From a virus: a DNA stretch of 53,468 bases. Within the stretch, counting starts at the first letter, position 1; each line of letters opens with the position of its first letter. Shown in pieces: positions 42,194-49,086 of the stretch. The stretch is from positions 1 to 53,468 of IMG/VR virus record IMGVR_UViG_3300019132_000024, one strand, 5' to 3'. The notes below the pieces were generated by a model. It did not search any database, was not told the origin of the DNA, and worked only from the letters and a program-made list of their open reading frames with translations. A program made the translations under genes and the position numbers.

Positions 42194-42907
42194 ACAAACC
42201 TGCGAAGACTGAGGACCGCCAAGGGCTGGACGCATGAAGAAGCGGCCCAGCAGATGGGCATTTCGCGTGGGCAGTTTATCAAGCTGGAGCGTGGCGAGCG
42301 GCAGCTCACGGATCGAACCATCGCACTTGCGGCAAAGGCCTTCGGGGTCAGCAAGGGCGAGATCGTTGATGACAGCCCTCCCCCAGCGCCTCGGGCTCAC
42401 CCTGACAGCACGGTCGAGGAGCTGCCGGCCGGGGACGCGTTCACCTTCGCGAAAATTGACGGCTCGGTGCAGGCCGGCGCGTTCCTCGCGGTCGAAGCCT
42501 TTGACGACGACCTGGGCGAAGTGATCTCGGCCCCACGCGACCCGGCCTTCCCATTCGCGCGGCAGATCGCCTATCGGGTCAAGGGCGATTCCATGAACCG
42601 CGCTCAGCCCAAGCCGATGAACGAGGGCGATGTCATCATATGCGCAGCCTGGGAGGACGTCGGGCTAAAAGAAAAGGACGGCCTGAACGTTGTCGTCCAG
42701 CAGACCACTGCTGACGGCCAGCTCCGGGAGCGCTCCGTCAAGGAAATGCGGGTATTCCCTGATCGCATCGAGCTCCACCCCCGGTCTAGCAACCCGGCCC
42801 ACAAGCCTATCGTGGTGGACCGGCAGTATCACACGGACGATGGCAAGGAGGTCAGCATCCTTGCACTGGTCCGGTTCGTTTTTGATAACCAGGCGCTGCC
42901 GGTGTAG
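42188..42907 (+). CDS. CI-like prophage repressor (S24 peptidase fold)
   Basis: 239 aa. N-terminal HTH (LRRLRTAKGWTHEEAAQQMG; QFIKLERGERQLTDRTI) and C-terminal LexA/S24-type domain, with the Ser in RVKGDSMNRAQ and the Lys region near the end of NEGDVIICAAWED. Start ATG 42188 lies inside operator O3 and no SD precedes it, so the mRNA may be leaderless, as in lambda PRM; the long frame to 41822 is rejected. Should keep the lysogen silent through five operators and respond to DNA damage. Confidence 0.88.
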   Translation: MGTNLRRLRTAKGWTHEEAAQQMGISRGQFIKLERGERQLTDRTIALAAKAFGVSKGEIVDDSPPPAPRAHPDSTVEELPAGDAFTFAKIDGSVQAGAFLAVEAFDDDLGEVISAPRDPAFPFARQIAYRVKGDSMNRAQPKPMNEGDVIICAAWEDVGLKEKDGLNVVVQQTTADGQLRERSVKEMRVFPDRIELHPRSSNPAHKPIVVDRQYHTDDGKEVSILALVRFVFDNQALPV

Positions 42908-42932
42908 ACCTCATGTGGACTGGTGAAATGAG

Positions 42933-43133
42933 CTAGTCGAAATCAGTCGGCGGCTCGCTCTCAGGCTCCAATTGATCGATCAGTTCCTGCAGGTGTGGCG
43001 GCATCGGCTCGTTGAGCAAATCTCGGTAAATGCTCGCGATTGAACGTCCTAAGATGAAATTCACTTGCGCTTGCGAAAAGGTAAGACTGTTTGGAATTTC
43101 GTTGAGGGGGTCTCGCTGCTCTATGTCATCCAT
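42933..43133 (-). CDS. NepR-like anti-sigma factor
   Basis: 66 aa. LGRSIASIYRDLLN followed by EPMPPHLQELIDQLE fits the two-helix consensus of NepR (first helix LRxxYxxLL, EPxPxxFxxL, second helix ending LD/LE). NepR binds the general stress sigma factor EcfG of Alphaproteobacteria and is displaced by phosphorylated PhyR. No sigma or PhyR gene is present here, so it would act on host factors. Preceded by a hairpin operator-like repeat at 43162. Recognition is by pattern, not a search. Confidence 0.62.
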   Translation of the reverse strand: MDDIEQRDPLNEIPNSLTFSQAQVNFILGRSIASIYRDLLNEPMPPHLQELIDQLEPESEPPTDFD

Positions 43134-43161
43134 GGCGCTTCATCCGTCCCAAATTTCTTAA

Positions 43162-43182
43162 CGTAGGTTTGTCAAGAACCTA
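43162..43182. promoter_or_regulatory. Inverted repeat upstream of the NepR-like gene
   Basis: GTAGGTT pairs with AACCTAC around TGTCAAG; on the minus strand TTGACA lies in its centre, 29 bases or more before the NepR-like start. It may be a promoter with an operator. No match to the EcfG promoter consensus (GGAAC-N16/17-CGTT) was found. Confidence 0.4.
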
Positions 43183-43327
43183 CCTCCTTTAGAGCAGTTT
43201 CAGCGTGGCAGCAGAATTCAGTTATGCCCCGGACTACGTGAGGTTTTCTTTTGCCAAGCTGAAACCCTTCCCGGGCTGATCCATTCCATAGCCGAGGGCT
43301 AGCGACATCCAGCTCTCATGGACCGGG

Positions 43328-43375
43328 AGGCCTCCTCACCCATTGGCAACGGCGGGTGAGGAGGCCTTTCCTATT
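43328..43375 (+). terminator. Strong terminator hairpin (14-bp stem)
   Basis: AGGCCTCCTCACCC (43328-43341) pairs perfectly with GGGTGAGGAGGCCT (43354-43367); a T-rich tract follows on the plus strand. Probably ends the CI transcript, which would run antisense to the NepR-like gene. Confidence 0.72.
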
Positions 43376-43447
43376 TGTCTCATTGTCGTCACGAAGCTTA
43401 GCTATCCGACGGCTGCGGCTCGGACCGCAAGAACCTCTCTCAAACTT

Positions 43448-43481
43448 GCCCCTCACACTGCGTGTGCGTGAGGGGCTTTTT
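43448..43481 (+). terminator. Second plus-strand terminator
   Basis: GCCCCTCAC (43448-43456) pairs with GTGAGGGGC (43468-43476), followed by T5. A classical intrinsic terminator 81 bases after the first one, with no coding gene between them. Confidence 0.8.
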
Positions 43482-43493
43482 GTTGGCGCGATC

Positions 43494-43784
43494 TCAGCTC
43501 TCCTGCCCAGCAAGATCATTCCGCGCCCGCAGGTATTGCACTTCCTCGAAGCTGGCCTGTTCGCATCCGCACGCCTCGCACCGGAACTTGATGCGGTCGA
43601 TTACCCCGCTCTCATAGAAATCATGCTTCGTCGCGGTGTCATCCGGCTCATCGAAGAGTGTCATGTCCAGCGGGTGCACGCGCCCGCATTCCAGACATTC
43701 GAGGGACAGGCGGAACTTTCGCTTTTGGATGATCGGGCTGACTGAAGAGCCGCTTCGGGCAGACGTAGGGAGCAACACAGCCAT
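43494..43784 (-). CDS. Zinc-ribbon-like hypothetical protein, 96 aa
   Basis: Two CxxC pairs (LECLECGRVHP; then FRCEACGCEQ) suggest a zinc ribbon. AAGGAG lies six bases before ATG 43784. Reads toward the terminators and the NepR-like gene. Function unknown. Confidence 0.58.
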   Translation of the reverse strand: MAVLLPTSARSGSSVSPIIQKRKFRLSLECLECGRVHPLDMTLFDEPDDTATKHDFYESGVIDRIKFRCEACGCEQASFEEVQYLRARNDLAGQES

Positions 43785-43906
43785 CAACTTCTCCTTAGAT
43801 GGATGTTCGCATTTTGTTCACCATTTCCTAAGAGTCGAGTCGATTTGTAAGACCCTCGCCTGTGGATAGCTGGGGAAAACCAATGTGGCAAAAACTTCCC
43901 CATATT

Positions 43907-43949
43907 CCCCTTTGAGGGGTTGACACATCTTACCCTTAAAGGGGAATAT
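43907..43949 (+). promoter_or_regulatory. Rightward early promoter with operators O4-O5
   Basis: O4 (43907-43919) is CCCCTTTGAGGGG, O5 (43932-43944) ACCCTTAAAGGGG. TTGACA (43920-43925) and GAATAT (43944-43949) are 18 bases apart. Inverted, the region aligns base for base with the cro promoter region, sharing -10, -35 and operator placement. Confidence 0.75.
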
Positions 43950-43979
43950 GAGACATCCCGAACAACGGATGTCCTCCCC

Positions 43980-44108
43980 ATGTTCCGCTCCGATCCCCAA
44001 CCCCTCTACATCGTCGTCCTAGAGGCTGCGCTTGAACTCGCGGCCCTGACGATCTTCTGCGCTGGCATTGCGTTCCTGGCACTCGGCTGGGAGCGTGATC
44101 ATGGCTAA
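43980..44108 (+). CDS. Single-TM micro-protein, 42 aa
   Basis: MFRSDPQPLYIVVLEAALEL then a TM helix AALTIFCAGIAFLALGW. First gene of the rightward early operon. The frame extends to 43920, but that part is promoter. Confidence 0.5.
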   Translation: MFRSDPQPLYIVVLEAALELAALTIFCAGIAFLALGWERDHG

Positions 44109-44493
44109 CGATCTATTCGGGTCTACGGCCGTGCAGAGGATGAAGGCTAACATCTTGTTGGTCTTCGCCATGAACAACGGCAAGGCCATGAGCCCAACCG
44201 AGAGCATGAGCCTCCTGCGGATCCCGGCGGGTCATTATGGCTCGCTTACGTGGCGTCGGGCGGTCCAGGAACTGATCGCCGAGGGCGTCATCGAGATCCG
44301 CTACTGGGGCAGCAGGGCAAACGGCTGGCGGGTGCCGGCGCTCATCGTCACTGACAATGCGCCCCTGCCATACGCCGAGGCCGCAAAGTTCATGACGGCC
44401 AAGGACTACAAAACGCGCGAAAGCACTCAGTACCCGCGCGTCTTTCTTCCTGCATCTCGTGCTCAGTACAGCGAACACGCGGAGGCTGCGTGA
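44101..44493 (+). CDS. Hypothetical protein, 130 aa
   Basis: Starts MANDLFGSTAVQRMK. A helix-turn-helix-like region (SPTESMSLLRIPAGHYG; RRAVQELIAEGVIEI) suggests a winged-helix regulator. Overlaps both neighbours. No family recognised. Confidence 0.55.
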   Translation: MANDLFGSTAVQRMKANILLVFAMNNGKAMSPTESMSLLRIPAGHYGSLTWRRAVQELIAEGVIEIRYWGSRANGWRVPALIVTDNAPLPYAEAAKFMTAKDYKTRESTQYPRVFLPASRAQYSEHAEAA

Positions 44494-44675
44494 TGCGTAC
44501 CTCCCGCACCCCTCGCCGCGCCATGGCGGCATTTGAGTTCGAGATGGCAAAGCGCGACATGCGTCCTGCCGCGCGTAGCGAGGCCGCAAAGAAGGCCTGG
44601 AAGAACCGTCAGATCGAGAAGGCCATCGCCGACGCGGACAAGCGCCGCCTGAGCCTTTCCAAGAAGGGATGGTGA
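44493..44675 (+). CDS. Hypothetical basic protein, 60 aa
   Basis: Helical and Lys/Arg/Ala-rich (FEFEMAKRDMRPAARSEAAK), possibly nucleic-acid binding. TGATG overlap with the gene before. Confidence 0.5.
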   Translation: MRTSRTPRRAMAAFEFEMAKRDMRPAARSEAAKKAWKNRQIEKAIADADKRRLSLSKKGW

Positions 44676-44678
44676 GCG

Positions 44679-44903
44679 ATGGGTGTCGTTGTCCACTTCC
44701 CTACCCGGCCCCGGCTAATCTGCTCCGAGATCACCGAAGCACAGGCTGAGGCTGCACAGTCTGCCCTCTTCGACGTGATGGGCTCCCGCCCTGACTGCAC
44801 CGGGCGCGGCTGGATCTTCTTCAACCGTGCCGATGGGCTGGTCGGTGTCGTTCGCTGCCCTTGCGGCGGGTCTGATGCTGATCGGATCGAGGAGGCGCAG
44901 TGA
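44679..44903 (+). CDS. Hypothetical protein, 74 aa
   Basis: Mixed protein with a CPCGG knuckle near the C terminus. No family recognised. Overlaps the next start by one base (TGATG). Confidence 0.5.
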   Translation: MGVVVHFPTRPRLICSEITEAQAEAAQSALFDVMGSRPDCTGRGWIFFNRADGLVGVVRCPCGGSDADRIEEAQ

Positions 44904-45136
44904 TGCGGACCTTGCATACGAAAGACCTCCTCAAGGGTGATGTTGTGGAGATGCTGACCGGCGGGAGCCGCGACATCGGCCGCCGGTTCCTTGTCCTCGA
45001 TCCACCCAGCAACCTCGACAGTCTGCATGTGACCTACGCCACCAAGTGCGGTCTGGCAGACGCTCGTTACACCCCTTGGTCCGGCTGGTACGGCGACTGC
45101 ACGTGGCGGCTCATCTACCGCGAGGAGGCCGCCTGA
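44903..45136 (+). CDS. Hypothetical protein, 77 aa
   Basis: Beta-rich (LKGDVVEMLTGGSRDIGRR; FLVLDPPSN), perhaps an SH3-like small domain. Coupled to the next gene (TGATG). Confidence 0.5.
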   Translation: MRTLHTKDLLKGDVVEMLTGGSRDIGRRFLVLDPPSNLDSLHVTYATKCGLADARYTPWSGWYGDCTWRLIYREEAA

Positions 45137-45261
45137 TGTCCTTCTCCCGTCCTCAGTGCAAGGCCTTCTGCGGAAGCGCGCTCAACCTGGCTTTGCTCGC
45201 CCTCTGCTGTGGCCTCGTGGCCTTCATCATCTTCGCCTTTGTGCAAGCGGTGAACTCATGA
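45136..45261 (+). CDS. Single-TM micro-protein, 41 aa
   Basis: Short Cys-containing N terminus then a TM helix (LALLALCCGLVAFIIFAF). Fits tightly between coupled genes. Role unknown. Confidence 0.5.
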   Translation: MSFSRPQCKAFCGSALNLALLALCCGLVAFIIFAFVQAVNS

Positions 45262-45407
45262 AGCGCGTTCCCATGACCCTCAAATGGCGCGGCCCTGAGA
45301 CGAAGCGTGTCTCGTTCCTCAAGGCCAGAACCACCGGACAACTCTCCAAGGAATGCGGCTGGCAGAAGCCGCTCGTCAAACTGGCGGGCAAGGAGAAGCA
45401 GCAATGA
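45258..45407 (+). CDS. Hypothetical basic protein, 49 aa
   Basis: Lys/Arg-rich (MKRVPMTLKWRGPETKRV); ATGA overlaps on both sides. Function unknown. Confidence 0.45.
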   Translation: MKRVPMTLKWRGPETKRVSFLKARTTGQLSKECGWQKPLVKLAGKEKQQ

Positions 45408-45667
45408 CCATCCTGAAGGCCTTCGGCCAGCGCACCAAAGAGATCCTAGACATGACGCGCGCCCTGGCGACGTGCGCCGATCTCGCCAACACCTACGTCA
45501 ACGACACGGTGAACGGGTGCAGCCAAGCGGATTTCGACCTGCTTCTGGCCGCTCGATACGCAGAGGACGCCGCCCGCGACCTGCGGCAGCTCCACGCCAA
45601 GATCCAAGCCATGCGCGGGGAGAGCGAAGCCCCGGCCCAGATCCCCGTTTACACAGTCGGACACTGA
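45404..45667 (+). CDS. Hypothetical helical protein, 87 aa
   Basis: FGQRTKEILDMTRALATCADL and FDLLLAARYAEDAARDLRQL form two helices. Immediately upstream of Gp157, so it may serve recombination. Confidence 0.5.
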   Translation: MTILKAFGQRTKEILDMTRALATCADLANTYVNDTVNGCSQADFDLLLAARYAEDAARDLRQLHAKIQAMRGESEAPAQIPVYTVGH

Positions 45668-45668
45668 C

Positions 45669-46169
45669 ATGACGCACCCCATCGAAGTCGCCGCGCTCGA
45701 GCGCGAGATCGAGAACCTGATCGCATCCTACCCGGAGCTTGCCGAGGACGAGACGCTGCGGGCGGATATGATCGCCGGCAGCACGGCGGCCGAGGAAGTG
45801 CTCTCCGCTCTCACGAGCCGGATCCTCGACGCCCAGGCCATGGCTTCGGCCATCCAGAAGCGCAAGAACGACCTCGACGCCCGCCTGAGCGCATGCGAGC
45901 GCCGGGAAGAGGCATACCGCTCCCTTGCCCTCCGGGTGATGAATGCGGCCCAACTCCGCAAGATGCCGCTGCCGGAAGCGACCCTTTCGCTCCGAGCCGT
46001 GCCGCCGGCCGTCATCATCTCCGATGAGAGCCAGATCCCGACCGAGTTCCAGAAGGTCAAGACCTCCCCTGATCGGACGAAGATCAAGGAGGCGCTGCAG
46101 GCCGGTGCGGTCGTGCCCGGCGCTTACCTGTCGAACGGCTCCGAGTCTCTGTCGGTGAGGACGAAGTGA
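45669..46169 (+). CDS. Siphovirus Gp157 family protein
   Basis: 166 aa. Coiled-coil N-terminal two thirds, then the family signature IPTEFQKVKTSPDRTKIKEA and AVVPGAYLSNG. Gp157 proteins accompany phage recombination or resistance functions; mechanism unclear. Confidence 0.82.
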   Translation: MTHPIEVAALEREIENLIASYPELAEDETLRADMIAGSTAAEEVLSALTSRILDAQAMASAIQKRKNDLDARLSACERREEAYRSLALRVMNAAQLRKMPLPEATLSLRAVPPAVIISDESQIPTEFQKVKTSPDRTKIKEALQAGAVVPGAYLSNGSESLSVRTK

Positions 46170-46885
46170 TGAACGAGACCGACAAGAAGATTGCCGAAAC
46201 CCTCGCCAAGTTCGGGGAGCCCATGGCCGGGAATGTGTGGCGCGTGCAGGGGAACGCGGTCATCTATCACAAGACATTGGAGCGGATCGCAGCCCAGGCC
46301 AAGATCACCTTCGACCTTCCGACGATCGTCCGAGCCGAAACCGATGAGGCCGTGCTTCTCGTCGCCGGACGCATGGGCGAGCGGATGGAGTGGTCGATCG
46401 GCGAGGCCGTCATGGCCGGCGGCAATCACCCGGGCAACTACCGGGTGTCGGGCAAGCAGGCCGCCTATCCCTACGCAATGGCTGAGAAGCGGGCCAAGGA
46501 CCGCGTGATCCTGAAGCTGATCGAGCTTCACGGACTCGTCTACTCCGAAGAGGAAGCCGACGAGTTCAAGGAGAGCGCCCGGGGAAACGGCGGCGGGGAG
46601 ATCTCTTCTGCGAAGACTACACAATCCCAGGACCGTGCGGGAAGTTCGGATGCCCGTACCTCCTCGCCATCGGAGGCGGGCCAAGGGCAGATTGGCAGTG
46701 TCGAAGCCGAACTCAAGCAGAAGATCACCAAGGCCAAGAGCATCAACGCCGTCAGTGACCTTATGCTGCATGCGGACACTCAGAAAATCCTCAACGAACT
46801 GCCCGAGCCGGTTCGAGACAAGATCCGTGACTTTGCCAAGGCTCGCCTGGTCGAACTCGGCTGGCCGACGAAGAAGGCGCAGTGA
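46169..46885 (+). CDS. Putative single-strand annealing protein
   Basis: 238 aa. The core AYPYAMAEKRAKDRVILKL then IELHGLVYSEEEADEF is common to phage proteins annotated as Rad52/Erf-like or hypothetical. It lies between Gp157 and NinB, an expected place for a recombinase. The linker (135-170) is Ser/Gly-rich and the C terminus is helical. Family assignment is tentative. Confidence 0.5.
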   Translation: MNETDKKIAETLAKFGEPMAGNVWRVQGNAVIYHKTLERIAAQAKITFDLPTIVRAETDEAVLLVAGRMGERMEWSIGEAVMAGGNHPGNYRVSGKQAAYPYAMAEKRAKDRVILKLIELHGLVYSEEEADEFKESARGNGGGEISSAKTTQSQDRAGSSDARTSSPSEAGQGQIGSVEAELKQKITKAKSINAVSDLMLHADTQKILNELPEPVRDKIRDFAKARLVELGWPTKKAQ

Positions 46886-46886
46886 C

Positions 46887-47321
46887 ATGACCACCCGCGT
46901 CGTCTCCACCGAAGCAGATCGCCAAGGCCTAATGCGCCTGCTTCAGGCCCGCGAGCTGCCGTTCACCGTCGAGATCGTGAAGGGCAAGCGGCGCTCTGTC
47001 GACCAGAACCGGATGCAGCGCCGCCTCCTGAACGAGATCGCAGAGCAGACCGGGCAGACCGCCGAGGAAGTCCGCGCCTATTGCAAGCTGACCATCGGGA
47101 TCCCGATCCTGCGGGCTGAAAGCGAATTGTTCGCACAGAAGTATGACGAGCACATTCGCCGCCTGCCCTATGAGACCAAGCTGGCAATGATGGCAGAGCC
47201 GTTCGACTTCCCTGTCACGAGGCTGATGACCACGGCGCAGAAGACCCGCTACCTCGATGAAGTTCAGCGGCACTTCGGCGCGCAGGGCGTGGTTTTCTCG
47301 TCTCCGTTGGAGGTTGCCTGA
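46887..47321 (+). CDS. ninB: NinB/Orf recombination protein
   Basis: 144 aa. ELPFTVEIVKGKRRSVDQNR and MQRRLLNEIAEQTGQTAEEV match the NinB family, with a conserved basic patch. Lambda Orf binds DNA and helps Red recombination or SSB exchange. Confidence 0.8.
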   Translation: MTTRVVSTEADRQGLMRLLQARELPFTVEIVKGKRRSVDQNRMQRRLLNEIAEQTGQTAEEVRAYCKLTIGIPILRAESELFAQKYDEHIRRLPYETKLAMMAEPFDFPVTRLMTTAQKTRYLDEVQRHFGAQGVVFSSPLEVA

Positions 47322-47704
47322 TGGCCTTCCGTATCTGCGAGGATGTCGGGACCACAAAGCGCCGGAAGATGACGCCGAGCCGCGCCCTGAAGATCTGGGA
47401 GGCCAATGGCGGGCTGTGCTGGTTCTGCAAGCTGCCGATCGATGGTGCCCGCGAGGATTGGTTCATCGAACATAAGCGGGCGCTTGAGCTAGGCGGCGAG
47501 GACATAGACGAGAACTGTGCCCCGGCCCATTACTTCCACAAGGCCGAGAAGGACGCCGAGGACCACAGCCTCGCGGCCAGATCGAAGCGACAAAAGCAGA
47601 GACACATCGGTATCAAGAAGCGGAAAGGCCCGCCGATGATCGGCAGCAAGGACAGCGGCTGGAAGCGCCGCATGGATGGGACTCTCGTCCGGAGATCCAA
47701 ATGA
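47321..47704 (+). CDS. HNH endonuclease
   Basis: 127 aa. LCWFCKLPIDGARED gives a CxxC knuckle, FIEHKRALELGGEDIDENC the H and N positions, and AHYFHKAEKDAEDH the last His. The C terminus is very basic. Last gene of the rightward early operon; probably processes recombination or replication intermediates. Confidence 0.82.
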   Translation: MAFRICEDVGTTKRRKMTPSRALKIWEANGGLCWFCKLPIDGAREDWFIEHKRALELGGEDIDENCAPAHYFHKAEKDAEDHSLAARSKRQKQRHIGIKKRKGPPMIGSKDSGWKRRMDGTLVRRSK

Positions 47705-47768
47705 ACACCGTTTCACCCCTCCCCCTCATGGCTCGCACCGGATCCAGGGTCTCGCGTCCCGGCGCCGG

Positions 47769-47966
47769 TCATGAGGTGTGGCAGCAATCGCAATACGGCC
47801 GCGCAAGATCTCGCTCCAGCGCTTCAAGTTTAGCCTCCACAAGATCAGCAAGCGCGCTGTCCGGCACAAGTGCTCGAAGATCCCTGACCGTTGCTTTGAG
47901 TTCGGCCATGGTCGCCCCATCCACGAGCGTTTCCGGGGCGATGAGCAGAGCGGTTCTGGAGTGCAT
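47769..47966 (-). CDS. Hypothetical protein, 65 aa, antisense to the operon end
   Basis: Helical (TMAELKATVRDLRALVPDSA; ADLVEAKLEALERDLA), ending in Cys/His. GGAGG lies six bases before the ATG, a strong SD. Opposite to the early operon; function unknown. Confidence 0.5.
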   Translation of the reverse strand: MHSRTALLIAPETLVDGATMAELKATVRDLRALVPDSALADLVEAKLEALERDLARPYCDCCHTS

Positions 47967-48365
47967 GGTTGTCCTCCATTGGCCGAAATGGCAGCGGGAT
48001 ATGAGGCCTCAAATGGGGCGCTCCTGCGGTCCCCAGCCAGTCATTTCGGGGCAGCGGTCGCGAAAGCGTTCAGTCGCACGCATTTCTCTCTCGGCCGGCG
48101 CCGGTCACGAGGTGCGGGGTTGGTCTTCCGCTCAACAGAATAGTCTCGCCGGTAGCGGCACCAGGACGGACACTGCCACTACTAAGCCTATGGATGACAC
48201 AGCTGGCCATGGGACCGGCGAACAGAAGATCCAGACACGATCTGATGCTCAGCCAGGGGCTGCCCTCTATCCTACGTCCGAAACGCCTTGGCTGGTCTCT
48301 TCCACGCGCAATGTAGCAGCGCCACCGGGTGCGAGTAAACTTGGTCGGCGTGCACGAGAAGCGCA

Positions 48366-48395
48366 AAGAAAAAGGCCACTGCTTCCAGCGGCCTT
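48366..48395 (-). terminator. Leftward terminator hairpin 1
   Basis: AAGGCC (48372-48377) pairs with GGCCTT (48390-48395) with further CTG/CAG pairing; T-run on the minus strand. Confidence 0.6.
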
Positions 48396-48484
48396 AGGTA
48401 ACAGAGGACCTAACTCTGTAAAGGGAACTCGCTCGGAAGGAGATCCGAGTCAGGAAACGGGTGTAATGCCTCAAGGCGACAATG

Positions 48485-48499
48485 GGAAATTAAATTTCC
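48485..48499. repeat. AT-rich palindrome
   Basis: GGAAATT-A-AATTTCC, a perfect 7+7 inverted repeat, located between two leftward terminators. May be an operator. Confidence 0.45.
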
Positions 48500-48555
48500 T
48501 GAGGGCGCTCGTGCGCGCAATGCATGTACTGCAACTCGCGTTCGGGTGCCTTCAG

Positions 48556-48584
48556 AAAGAAAAAGACCGCCGGGGGCAGCGGTC
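48556..48584 (-). terminator. Leftward terminator hairpin 2
   Basis: GACCGC (48565-48570) pairs with GCGGTC (48579-48584); an A-rich tract to the left gives a T-run on the minus strand. Confidence 0.58.
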
Positions 48585-48841
48585 GAAGTTGCAGAGCTCA
48601 ACGCTCTGGAGGCGGACTACGCAGACGAGCGCAGGCCAGGACCGACTTTGCAGCCCACTGGTCTGGATTTGAACTCCGATTCCGTGGCCCCTCCCATGCC
48701 GGCGACGCATAGAGCGACACGAACGATCGCAGATGCATGGCAACGAATGCAGGTGGCCCACAGCCAAGCTATTGAAAGCAAAGCTTCCGCAATCGGACCC
48801 GGTAAGTATTCGAAGCTTAGCTACATTCACTGGAGGATCTG

Positions 48842-49084
48842 ATGGGAAGGGTACAACCCTCTCATAGCCTGCCGCCTTCCCTGCCCCCGCGCGGGCTCAA
48901 CCGCGAGCAGGCTGCGGCCTACATCGGCGTGGGCTTGAGCAAGTTCGACGCTATGGTCGAGGATGGGCGCATGCCGAAGCCAAAGCGCGTCGACCGTCGC
49001 AAGGTCTGGGACATACGTGCCCTCGATTTGGCATTCGACGACCTTCCAGGTGATGATGCCAGCGAGACCAACGAATGGGATTAG
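48842..49084 (+). CDS. xis: Excisionase / AlpA-like HTH protein
   Basis: 80 aa. PRGLNREQAAAYIGVGLSKF and MVEDGRMPKPKRVDRRKVWD give the winged-helix excisionase/AlpA pattern. GGAGG lies six bases before the ATG. Directly upstream of the integrase, three bases away, hence a directionality factor for excision. Confidence 0.78.
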   Translation: MGRVQPSHSLPPSLPPRGLNREQAAAYIGVGLSKFDAMVEDGRMPKPKRVDRRKVWDIRALDLAFDDLPGDDASETNEWD

Positions 49085-49086
49085 CG

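Larger units (their letters stand above)
47967..48841. other. Long intergenic stretch before xis
   Basis: No convincing gene in 875 bases; frames here are Ser/Arg/Pro-rich and lack SD. It holds two leftward terminator hairpins, a palindrome at 48485 and a copy of CCGGCGCCGGTCA-CGAGGTG near 48097 that repeats the sequence at 47759. Possible home of an sRNA or of an antisense control for integration. Confidence 0.5.

Noticed and set aside
47701-48672. 323-aa plus-strand frame after the HNH gene
   Set aside because: Starts in ATGA overlap, but composition is Ser/Arg/Pro-rich shadow-like, it crosses terminator hairpins, and no domain is seen; a good SD-bearing gene lies opposite.
48650-48720. 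Second tRNA-like site (GGATTTGAACTCCG)
   Set aside because: T-arm does not pair and there is no acceptor stem.
48546-48842. 98-aa plus-strand frame ending at the xis start
   Set aside because: GTG start without SD, begins inside a terminator hairpin, composition not protein-like; kept as doubtful.
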